From assembly GCF_024793945.1 (NCBI RefSeq), contig NZ_JANUSD010000010.1, positions 155,727-219,726 of the forward strand: a stretch of DNA of 64,000 nucleotides. Direction: 5' to 3'. The number at the start of each line of letters is the position of its first letter. Within the stretch, counting starts at the first letter, position 1. The notes beneath the pieces are model-generated. The model was not told the origin of the DNA, did not search any database, and worked only from the letters and a program-made list of their open reading frames with translations. A program made the position numbers and the translations under genes. Shown in pieces: positions 57,453 to 64,000 of the stretch. This DNA is from Emticicia fluvialis. GTDB taxonomy: Bacteria > Bacteroidota > Bacteroidia > Cytophagales > Spirosomataceae.

Positions 57453-57788
57453 TTAACAGCACTCTGCCTGCGGAGTAGCCAGAGCCGATTCAAAAAACAA
57501 TTGAAATAGCGTTTTTACACGCGCTACCACCTGCATATCCAGACAATAGCAAACATGCTGCCCGCTAACTTCGCCCTGAATAATGCCCAGCTCTTTCAGC
57601 TCCTGCAAGTGTTGCGACACCGTGGTGCGGCTTAGGGGTAGTTCGTTAGAGATATCGCCCGATACACACACCTGCTTTTTTGCCAGAAACTGAATAATGG
57701 CCACACGCGCCGGGTGCGACAAAGCCTTGGCAATCTGGGCGATTTCCTGCTGCTGCACATCAAAAAGACTGGTTTTAGCGTATGTCAT
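57453..57788 (-). CDS. arsR: ArsR/SmtB-type metalloid-responsive repressor
   Basis: 111-residue winged-helix repressor. The HTH includes H-P-A-R-V-A-I-I-Q-F-L and P-L-S-R-T-T-V-S-Q-H-L-Q-E-L-K. Thiols for As(III) are available at K-K-Q-V-C-V-S-G-D (about 36), in the wing region H-V-C-Y-C-L-D (about 83-86), and in the C-terminal E-C-C. The linked arsM and arsC genes and two matching palindromes support arsenic control. Confidence 0.93.
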   Translation of the reverse strand: MTYAKTSLFDVQQQEIAQIAKALSHPARVAIIQFLAKKQVCVSGDISNELPLSRTTVSQHLQELKELGIIQGEVSGQHVCYCLDMQVVARVKTLFQLFFESALATPQAECC

Positions 57789-57805
57789 GGGGTTTGACTT
57801 GAATT

Positions 57806-57825
57806 ATGTCGTAAATATACGACAT
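57806..57825. promoter_or_regulatory. arsR operator
   Basis: Perfect palindrome ATGTCGTA-AATA-TACGACAT, 17 bp upstream of the arsR start, covering a TATATTTA -7-like box on the minus strand. Confidence 0.7.
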
Positions 57826-58022
57826 TGACAATTTATATTTAAAAGATTTTCCTTATTTTTTATTTACCGTTAGCCCGAACAGAAAAAACTGATTTAAAAC
57901 ACTGGTTATTGTTAATATAAAAAAAAATATTCCGACAAACAAATAACACTACCCTAATCTTTCGTTTTCAATATCAATGATATTAAGTTTATCTTTGCTG
58001 AAAATCCATAACATAAGTTTAA

Positions 58023-59003
58023 ATGAATATAGCAATCTTGAGTAACTCTGTTTTGCCTGTGACTAAATATGGTGGTACTGAACGTATTATTTGGTGGTTG
58101 GGCGAAGAATTAACAAAAATGGGCCATAAAGTTACATTTATTGCACCCGAAGGTACAAAGAGCAGCTTTGCAAAGGTTATACATTACAACCTGGAAATAC
58201 CGCTGGCAAGGCAAATTCCTGAGGAAACAGACATTGTGCATCTTTACGAAAAACCAAAAGAGCCGTTGTCGAAACCTTATATTGTAATGATACAAGGTAA
58301 CAAAAACGACTTTGAAGCGTGCGACGAAAACACCGTTTTTGTATCCAGGAATCATGCAGAAAGATATGGGTCTGACGCCTTTGTGTATAACGGCCTGAAA
58401 CTGGAAGAATACGGTAAACCAGATTTTAAGGTGCCGCGTACGCATCTGCATTTTCTGGCCAAGGCTGCCTGGCGCGTAAAAAACGTAAAAGGGGCCATTA
58501 GCATAGCCCGGGCCAGTGGCAACAAACTGGCTGTGCTGGGCGGCACCAGGCTCAATATTAAAATGGGCTTCCGGTTTACCCCCTACCCCAGCATTAGTTT
58601 TTATGGCATGATAGGCGGCGAAGAAAAAAACCAGCTGCTGCGTACTTCAAAAGGTTTGCTGTTTCCGGTTTTGTGGCATGAGCCTTTCGGTATTGCTATT
58701 ATTGAGAGCATGTATATGGGCAGCCCTGTGTTTGGCACGCCGTATGGGTCGTTGCCAGAACTGGTACCCGCCGGAATGGGCGTGCTGTCAGACAAGAAAT
58801 CGGTGCTGATTGAGGCGCTGGCGGATGTTGATAGCTACGACAACAAACGGTGCTCGGAGTACATAGCAGATAACTTTACTATGGCACACACAACCCGCAA
58901 GTATATTGAGTATTATGAAACTGTACTGAACGGCCGGAAGATTAACCCTACACCACCGAAACTGAAAGAAATGCCGCCTAAGTTTTTGCCGTTTTATGAG
59001 TAG
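58023..59003 (+). CDS. Glycosyltransferase family 4
   Basis: 326-residue GT-B protein. The N-terminal half includes Y-G-G-T-E-R-I-I-W-W-L and G-H-K-V-T-F-I-A. The C-terminal half has A-A-W-R-V-K-N-V-K-G-A-I, Y-G-M-I-G-G-E-E-K-N-Q-L and the donor motif F-P-V-L-W-H-E-P-F-G-I-A-I-I-E-S-M-Y-M-G-S-P-V (E-x7-E). No signal peptide. Single gene; its stop codon runs straight into the octamer repeat block. Acceptor unknown. Confidence 0.9.
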   Translation: MNIAILSNSVLPVTKYGGTERIIWWLGEELTKMGHKVTFIAPEGTKSSFAKVIHYNLEIPLARQIPEETDIVHLYEKPKEPLSKPYIVMIQGNKNDFEACDENTVFVSRNHAERYGSDAFVYNGLKLEEYGKPDFKVPRTHLHFLAKAAWRVKNVKGAISIARASGNKLAVLGGTRLNIKMGFRFTPYPSISFYGMIGGEEKNQLLRTSKGLLFPVLWHEPFGIAIIESMYMGSPVFGTPYGSLPELVPAGMGVLSDKKSVLIEALADVDSYDNKRCSEYIADNFTMAHTTRKYIEYYETVLNGRKINPTPPKLKEMPPKFLPFYE

Positions 59004-59155
59004 GAATGGCGAATTAGTGATTGAGTGATTGAGTGAATTAGTGATTGAGTGATTGAGTGATTTAGTGAATTAGCGAATTAGCGGGCGGCGTTCCGCTGAA
59101 TTAGCGGGTGGCGTTCCGCTGAATGAGTGAATGGCGTTGCGGGGAATGAGTGAAT
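59003..59155. repeat. Degenerate 8-nt tandem repeats (second locus)
   Basis: Units GA(A/T)T(G/T)AGT in plus orientation, with interruptions AGCGGGCGGCGTTCCGCT, AGCGGGTGGCGTTCCGCT and GGCGTTGCGGGGAATGAG. Same unit and same GC blocks as at 48545-48903, again between convergent genes. Confidence 0.88.
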
Positions 59156-59291
59156 AAATTGTTTTTTTGTGATTCAGGTTGGTTATCGGGCTGTTTTTTT
59201 GCGGGTATGTACCCTTTTATACCATAAGTTGCGTGGTTTATTTGTATGCAAGACTTAATAATTGGAGTATCATAACCATTAATACAACAAT

Positions 59292-59326
59292 AAAGCCCTG
59301 CCGTTCATTTTTGTCGGCAGGGCTTT
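59292..59326. terminator. Bidirectional hairpin before the TonB-type barrel gene end
   Basis: Perfect 12-bp stem AAAGCCCTGCCG / CGGCAGGGCTTT with an 11-nt loop, 24 bp after the minus-strand barrel gene stop (59350). T-richness is modest on both sides. The remainder of the gap from 59156 shows no other feature. Confidence 0.75.
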
Positions 59327-59349
59327 GTTGTGTCTGATTATGGCGCGGT

Positions 59350-62202
59350 TTACAATCTGAAGTTACGCAGGTTGTAAGTGAAAGTAACCATATAATATCG
59401 GCCCAGCACCATGTTTCTTACGTCTTCTACATAGGCCGTTGATACGTTACGGCTGATGCTGTTGTTTTGTTTCAGAATATCAAACACATTAAACCGGAGC
59501 TCGGCTGCCTGTTTTTTCAGGAATTTGTAGCCCAAACCGCCATTCCATAAAGTAAAGTTTCTGTTGTAGCCCGCACCCAAACCTGAGAAAGCCTGATTGA
59601 CCACCTCGGTTTGTAACACAAAGCCTTTGCCAAACAACCAGTTCAATTTGGCGTTGGTGTTCTGGGTAAGGAAGTTGCTATTCAGATTAGCCTGCAAGCT
59701 GTTGCGCACAATGTTGTAGCTGGGCGAATAAGACACCGTGAAGTCGAACTTCTCGCTCATGCTGCTGCTTATTACCACACCACCGTTAATGCCATAGTTA
59801 TTGGTAAAACTTTTCACGTTGTTTATCAGGTTGGGGTTCTTCAGGTAAGATACCCCCGCATTGAAATTAACGTTTGATTTAATGGCCGAAACCGGTAAAC
59901 CATAACTTACAAAAGAGCGAACGTTCAGCAGGCCATCCATATTAACCGGCTTGGTAAGCTGCGACCCTCTGAAAAGAATGATGCCGTCGGCCAGTTGATA
60001 ATCTTTATCGGCAATAAAGGTTGACTGCACAATGGCATTGTTTGAGTAACTGAAATTACCAAATATATTGAAGCTCTGGGCTGTTTTAGACTGTGTTGAA
60101 CCAAAACGGAAAGAAACCGAGTGGCTGTAGTCTTGTTTCAGGTCAGGGTTACCGGTTGAAAGCTGCGTAGGGTTGCTGTTGTTGATAACATCCTGCAACT
60201 GATTAACCGAAGGCGCATTGGTGCTGGTACGGTAAAACACCCTGATGTTGGCTTTGTTCTGAAAACGGTAGTTGAACATAGCATTGGGCAACACACTGTT
60301 GAAAGTGTACTTCACGTTCTGAGCCGTTGGGTAGGTTTGCTCGCTGGCCAGCTGGGCGTTCTGATATGCCGCCCCAACCGTGAAAAACGACTGCTGGTTG
60401 CGGATACGATAACTTACACCAGTACGGTTGGTAAGGTAATCGTTATCAAAAACCGAGCTTAAAGACTGGTTAAGAATAGAATAAGTATCGTTTTTTTCGT
60501 CGAAAGCATTGACACGCCTGTCAGATGTACTCAGGTTGTATGATATGTTGTGGTCGAACTGAATCTGGCCTGTTTTACCAACCGGCTCGGTATAGGTAGC
60601 AATGGCCGACACCCGGTTGCTGTACGTATAAGAGCGCGTTTGCTGATTAATGATCTGGGTGGTGTCGTTCGGTGAAAAATACCGGCTTAGCGAATACTGA
60701 CTGCTCAGGCCTGTTCTGTCGCTCAGGTTATCCTGCAGACTTAACGAGAACGTGCGGCCCTCTTTGGTAAACCGGTGGCGGAAAAGTACCTCACCCGATA
60801 AGTTATAACCTTTATTGTTTGAGTTACGCGTAGTACTGGTGGTGTTTTGCAGAGCACCCTGCAACATGGTTTTGCCATCCTGCATAGAGTAGGTGTCGTT
60901 ATCCTGCCAGCTAATACGCGGTGTAAATATAATAGAGTTATTTTTGTTGATGTTGTATTCCAGACGCATCGTAACGCGGTGGTTCAGGTTGTCGTTTTCA
61001 GAACCGTTGGTTTCTGTATATGTTTGGGGAATAGTACCCAGGTACTCGCGGTTGGCAGAGCCTGAGTTGCTGTTTTTAGCCGAGTTGAAAAAGTAGCTGG
61101 TGTTCAGTTTTACTTTTTTGCCGAGGTTGTCGCTATAATTAAGACCGATAGACGTAGTGTGGGCAATACCCGGTTGCTGGCCAACCATAAAGTCTCCGGC
61201 GTTGGTTCCGCCGCCACCGCCACCGGGGCGTCCGCCGCCGCCGAAGCCTCCACCTCCTCCGCCACCGCCTGGACGGGCGCCGCCACCTCCGGCAAAACCA
61301 CTTGCGCCGCCACCAAAGCCACCACCACCTGACGAGCCAAGCACACCCAGGATATCCTGATTAGAAAAATTCTGCTGATTAATATTATTAGACAGGCCAA
61401 TGATAGTTAGCCGCTGGTCTTTTTTGAAGAGATTCATACTCACACCCGACTGATAGCGGTCGTTTTCGCCATAGCCAGCGTAAACCTTACCAAACTGGCC
61501 GTTATTTTTGCCTTGCAGGGTAGTAATATTAATGGTTTTAACAGAGTTACCGTCGTCAAAGCCTGTAAACTGGGCTTGCTCGCTGAGGCGGTCAAACACC
61601 TGTACTTTATCTATAATTTCGGCCGGCAGGTTTTTTAGCGCCAGCGTGGCATCGTCGCCAAAAAACTCCTGTCCGTCAACTGTTACTTTTTTTACTTCTT
61701 CGCCCTGTGCTTTTACCACGCCGTTTTCAATAGTAACGCCGGGCATTTTTTTCACCAGGTCTTCGGCCGACGCATCGGGGTTGGTTTTAAAGGCATTGGC
61801 GTTAAACTGCACAGTATCGCCTTTTTGTTCTACCCTTATCTGCTTTTCGCGCACAATTACCTCGCTTAGCTGGCGGGCGTTTTCGCCCATTATCAGCACA
61901 CCCAGGTTTTTGTTGGTATTGCCTACGGTTATTTTGCTGCGGAGGTCGTCATACCCGATTGACGTAACGCGCAACAGGTAGGCGCCTGCCTGCACACCCG
62001 TGAAACGGAAAAAACCGGCGGTATCTGCCTGTACACCCTTTCGCTGGGTGCTGTCGGCCTGGTTTATCAGTAATACGCTGGCGCCAACCACTGCAATTTT
62101 GGTTTTGGCCTCCTGCACTTTGCCGGTAACTTCTACTCCCTGAGCAAACAAGCCCACCGAAACCAGCAGGGCAATTGATAATAAAAATAGATGCTTCTTC
62201 AT
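59350..62202 (-). CDS. TonB-type outer-membrane beta-barrel protein with CarboxypepD-like plug
   Basis: 950 residues. Signal peptide 1-20 (ends G-L-F-A-Q). A carboxypeptidase-regulatory-like Ig domain (about 22-110) precedes a TonB-plug-like region with E-D-L-V-K-K-M-P-G-V-T-I and V-D-G-Q-E-F-F-G-D-D-A (about 145-185). The remainder is the outer-membrane barrel of the OMP_b-brl_3 type. An insert of about 50 residues near 290-345 is almost only Gly with Phe, Ala, Arg and Pro. Substrate unknown; no SusD partner or regulator is linked. Single gene with its own terminator. Confidence 0.88.
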   Translation of the reverse strand: MKKHLFLLSIALLVSVGLFAQGVEVTGKVQEAKTKIAVVGASVLLINQADSTQRKGVQADTAGFFRFTGVQAGAYLLRVTSIGYDDLRSKITVGNTNKNLGVLIMGENARQLSEVIVREKQIRVEQKGDTVQFNANAFKTNPDASAEDLVKKMPGVTIENGVVKAQGEEVKKVTVDGQEFFGDDATLALKNLPAEIIDKVQVFDRLSEQAQFTGFDDGNSVKTINITTLQGKNNGQFGKVYAGYGENDRYQSGVSMNLFKKDQRLTIIGLSNNINQQNFSNQDILGVLGSSGGGGFGGGASGFAGGGGARPGGGGGGGGFGGGGRPGGGGGGTNAGDFMVGQQPGIAHTTSIGLNYSDNLGKKVKLNTSYFFNSAKNSNSGSANREYLGTIPQTYTETNGSENDNLNHRVTMRLEYNINKNNSIIFTPRISWQDNDTYSMQDGKTMLQGALQNTTSTTRNSNNKGYNLSGEVLFRHRFTKEGRTFSLSLQDNLSDRTGLSSQYSLSRYFSPNDTTQIINQQTRSYTYSNRVSAIATYTEPVGKTGQIQFDHNISYNLSTSDRRVNAFDEKNDTYSILNQSLSSVFDNDYLTNRTGVSYRIRNQQSFFTVGAAYQNAQLASEQTYPTAQNVKYTFNSVLPNAMFNYRFQNKANIRVFYRTSTNAPSVNQLQDVINNSNPTQLSTGNPDLKQDYSHSVSFRFGSTQSKTAQSFNIFGNFSYSNNAIVQSTFIADKDYQLADGIILFRGSQLTKPVNMDGLLNVRSFVSYGLPVSAIKSNVNFNAGVSYLKNPNLINNVKSFTNNYGINGGVVISSSMSEKFDFTVSYSPSYNIVRNSLQANLNSNFLTQNTNAKLNWLFGKGFVLQTEVVNQAFSGLGAGYNRNFTLWNGGLGYKFLKKQAAELRFNVFDILKQNNSISRNVSTAYVEDVRNMVLGRYYMVTFTYNLRNFRL

Positions 62203-62514
62203 TGATTATTTTTCGTTGACATCATTTAGAGCAACAAATAGACTTAAAGTTTAGTGACTACCGTTCATTAGGCGACCAATCTGCAACTTGTGTAGATAAA
62301 ACATATCAAAGCTGTCGATTATAGATACTTGTGCTATTGTATTAATCTAATATAACGCTGAATATAAAATTAAAAAAAAATTAATTTCAATGGTAATGGT
62401 TTTAAAGCGGCGTGGCTAATTTGTAATTAAATCAAGTAAAAATTGCAAATTTGCATATACACTTACATGCGTTTTACAAATTACTGATAATCAATTTATT
62501 ATTATTAAGCTACT
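62203..62514. other. Intergenic region between the barrel gene and the esterase gene
   Basis: AT-rich divergent spacer of about 310 bp. It must hold both promoters, but I see no exact -33/-7 pair on either strand, and no repeat or small frame of note. Confidence 0.45.
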
Positions 62515-63234
62515 ATGTGCGTTTTTCGGGCTCCATTATTGTATTTCTGGCTTTTATGCTGTTATCTTTTGGTTTTTGCGGCCTGCCCACTGCTGGCACA
62601 AATGCCAGACAAACCCCATGAGAAGTATAAATATTTATTGTACTTACCCAAGGACTACAACAAAAAAACTGTGCCATATCCGGTTATTATCTATTTGCAT
62701 GGAAGCTCGCACCGGGGCAACGACCTCAACAAACTGAAAGGCTATGGCATACCGCAACTGATTGCACAGGGAAAAGAATTTGATTTTATAATTGCATCAC
62801 CACAATGCCCTGATGGCAAAAGCTGGGGCAGCGACAACTGGTTTGACCCGCTGTATGATGAACTGAAAACCCGATACAGAATTGACCCAACCCGTGTGTA
62901 CCTGACAGGCATAAGCCTGGGTGGCAATGGTGCTTTTGTGGCCGGAGCCGCCCACGCCAGTAAACTGGCAGCGCTGGTGCCTTTGTGTGGGTGGGTGGGT
63001 GAAAATGAACTGGACCAACTATGCCAAAACCTGAAAGATATGCCCATTTATACGTATCATGGCACGGCAGATACTATTGTTGACATAAACGAGACCGAGC
63101 GCATTGTAAAAGCCCTGAAGGCTTGCGGCGGAAATATTGCGTTTAAAAGGCTGGAAAACGAAGGGCATGGCATTCAGTTTCTCTACGAAAGACCGGAGAT
63201 TTATGACTGGATGCTGCAATGGCAGTTAAAGTAG
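62515..63234 (+). CDS. Secreted alpha/beta-hydrolase esterase
   Basis: 239 residues. An N-terminal hydrophobic signal (about 7-28, with a Cys near 24 that could be a lipid site) is followed by an alpha/beta hydrolase. V-I-I-Y-L-H-G-S-S-H-R-G is the oxyanion region, and the nucleophile elbow is T-G-I-S-L-G-G (about 139-145). Catalytic Asp lies in H-G-T-A-D-T-I-V-D and His in N-E-G-H-G-I-Q. It resembles the PHB-depolymerase/feruloyl-esterase-like and LpqC group. Substrate unknown. Confidence 0.88.
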   Translation: MCVFRAPLLYFWLLCCYLLVFAACPLLAQMPDKPHEKYKYLLYLPKDYNKKTVPYPVIIYLHGSSHRGNDLNKLKGYGIPQLIAQGKEFDFIIASPQCPDGKSWGSDNWFDPLYDELKTRYRIDPTRVYLTGISLGGNGAFVAGAAHASKLAALVPLCGWVGENELDQLCQNLKDMPIYTYHGTADTIVDINETERIVKALKACGGNIAFKRLENEGHGIQFLYERPEIYDWMLQWQLK

Positions 63235-63252
63235 AATGCTTAAATTCTGATA

Positions 63253-63298
63253 CTGCCGTTCTAAGAACGGCAGACACACTGACTCAATTGAAATTGAG
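63253..63298. repeat. Paired short hairpins after the esterase gene
   Basis: CTGCCGTTC-TAA-GAACGGCAG (63253-63273) and CTCAATT-GA-AATTGAG (63283-63298), 10 bp apart. Third example of the intergenic hairpin doublet type in the window. Confidence 0.55.
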
Positions 63299-63390
63299 CC
63301 AAACTGAGGGGCTTCAAAAATAAAAATATTTATTGAACGGCACTTGGAACGATTGCAGAAAAGGTTTACATTAGTAGAAAAAACAACGCT

Positions 63391-63654
63391 ATGGAATCGC
63401 TAAAAAATATGCTCAATTTTTATGTGCTGATACTGTCACCTTTTATGGTATTGATGCTCTTATCAAACCTTGGCTTGATTACAGCCGAAACTTTTGCCAT
63501 TGTATTGCTGCTGTGGGCGTTGGTGTATCACCCTTATATTTCGGGCAGCAGGTTAGTTGCATTGGGCAAAATCAGAAAACAGGAATTGAAGTACAATTTT
63601 ATTCCATTCTGGAATCTGAAGTATTTTGATGTTTTGTTTCTGGGGAAAGGCTAA
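63391..63654 (+). CDS. Small membrane protein, unknown
   Basis: 87 residues with two hydrophobic segments (about 9-25 and 32-48) and a short polar C-terminus ending in F-L-G-K-G. The distances to its neighbours and the lack of a family motif leave function open. It could be a real small gene or a weak prediction. Confidence 0.45.
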   Translation: MESLKNMLNFYVLILSPFMVLMLLSNLGLITAETFAIVLLLWALVYHPYISGSRLVALGKIRKQELKYNFIPFWNLKYFDVLFLGKG

Positions 63655-63728
63655 ACCCTTTTGTCATTGGTATTTATTGGTAGCGCATCTGCCCCGGTTT
63701 GGCTGAATGTTGATTCAGCCAGTGTGTC

Positions 63729-64000
63729 GAGGCTGTCCAAAAAGGGGCAGCTTCTTTTTTTAGTTTAGATCGAAAGGATTCGGGTTTTACTAAGCGGCGT
63801 AGCGATATTTTATCTGGTAAGATTCAAAAAGTACATAAATAGTCCTATTTTGAGCGGTAGATACTGAATTTTGTTGGTTTTCTTGTTCAGACAGGCGTTT
63901 TGCTGCCCACTTTCTCAGATTATGCCCGATAGCCATCAGGCCAAACTCAATACCTACCTTCTGAAGACCCCTTAAAGTAAATCTTGAGAACTTGTTATTA
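63729..64000. mobile_element. End of an IS1182-like insertion sequence
   Basis: The end starts GAGGCTGTCCAAAAAGGGGC at 63729, a sequence typical of IS1182-type terminal repeats in Bacteroidota. The element runs off the window; the other end and any target duplication are not visible. The imperfect hairpin GCTGTCC / GGGGCAGC is at its tip. Confidence 0.65.
63790..64000 (-). CDS. IS1182-type transposase, C-terminal part (truncated by window edge)
   Basis: On the minus strand, a frame open to the window edge reads, towards the stop at 63790, F-S-R-F-T-L-R-G-L-Q-K-V-G-I-E-F-G-L-M-A-I and then G-H-N-L-R-K-W-A-A-K-R-L. This is the conserved end of IS1182-family transposases (F-x-L-R-G-L-x-K-V-x-x-E x-G-L x-x-x-x-H-N-L-R-K). 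It ends I-K-Y-R-Y-A-A. About 70 codons are visible; the rest lies beyond the window. Confidence 0.85.
   Translation of the reverse strand, partial: NNKFSRFTLRGLQKVGIEFGLMAIGHNLRKWAAKRLSEQENQQNSVSTAQNRTIYVLFESYQIKYRYAA

Noticed and set aside
61157..61360. Plus-strand proline-rich open frame inside the barrel gene
   Set aside because: It is the antisense of the Gly-rich coding insert (GGC/GGA codons read as Pro); no independent start signals or homology pattern.

Overview
The window comes from a Bacteroidota chromosome, probably a Chitinophagales- or Sphingobacteriales-like member. The support is: a type IX secretion C-terminal sorting domain protein; promoters of the Bacteroidota TTTG / TAnnTTTG type at several genes; a large TonB-type outer-membrane barrel; UMF1-type MFS, DinB and GT4 families typical of the phylum; and an IS1182-like element entering at the right edge. 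No rRNA, phage or plasmid backbone is visible, and there is one intact tRNA (tRNA-Arg, UCU).

Layout. 1-7.2 kb: a partial secreted protein, then a tolC/RND/adaptor efflux operon and its TetR regulator, with two matching palindromic operators. 7.2-12.2 kb: small enzymes (DinB, 3-methyladenine glycosylase I, DUF4256), a RES/Xre toxin-antitoxin pair with a perfect 14-bp inverted repeat in its promoter, DoxX, and an ArsR-SRPBCC-YdeI operon with twin operators. 12.5-14.8 kb: katG with a recognisable promoter and an OxyR-like palindrome. 14.9-20.1 kb: an AT-rich two-gene RADAR anti-phage system (RdrA ATPase and RdrB adenosine deaminase). 20.3-23.5 kb: DinB, AraC, SDR, and the tRNA-Arg with a broken 3' copy beside it. 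23.7-29.9 kb: surface glycan functions (MBOAT plus SGNH O-acetylation pair, a GDP-mannose 3,5-epimerase, two GT4 transferases). 30.1-38.8 kb: UMF1 transporter, 5-oxoprolinase pxpA/C/B, a YyaL-like thioredoxin-domain protein, a T9SS cargo protein and a Nudix hydrolase. 39.0-41.3 kb: CorC/HlyC and pyrE.

41.3-45.8 kb is the most unusual part. It holds an HPr-kinase-like protein and a sulfotransferase on the plus strand. Facing them on the minus strand are an asparagine-synthetase-like cyclase without the N-terminal Cys and two unannotated 47-residue precursor peptides. Both precursors share a W-E-T-P-R-I leader motif and a 16-residue C-terminal segment that starts with Gly, has Asp at position 8 and ends in Ser. 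I read this as a compact, possibly incomplete lasso-type RiPP locus in which a 454-bp precursor plus sulfotransferase-tail unit has been tandemly duplicated. The usual RRE protein and leader protease are not in the window.

46-64 kb: a membrane protein/histidine kinase/LuxR regulator operon, a fatty acid desaturase, a zinc dehydrogenase and FGGY kinase, a subclass B1 metallo-beta-lactamase, an arsenic cluster (arsR, arsM, ArsC) next to a ChrB-AraC fusion, a GT4 transferase, a TonB-type barrel with a Gly-rich insert, an esterase, and the end of an IS1182-like element. Intergenic spaces carry several dispersed repeat types: degenerate 8-nt tandem repeats at two convergent gene junctions, paired short hairpins, and widespread CTCTGTGG- and CCCGTAGGGACG-type elements.

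Limits: all assignments are from reading motifs and lengths. No database search, structure prediction or read evidence was available.
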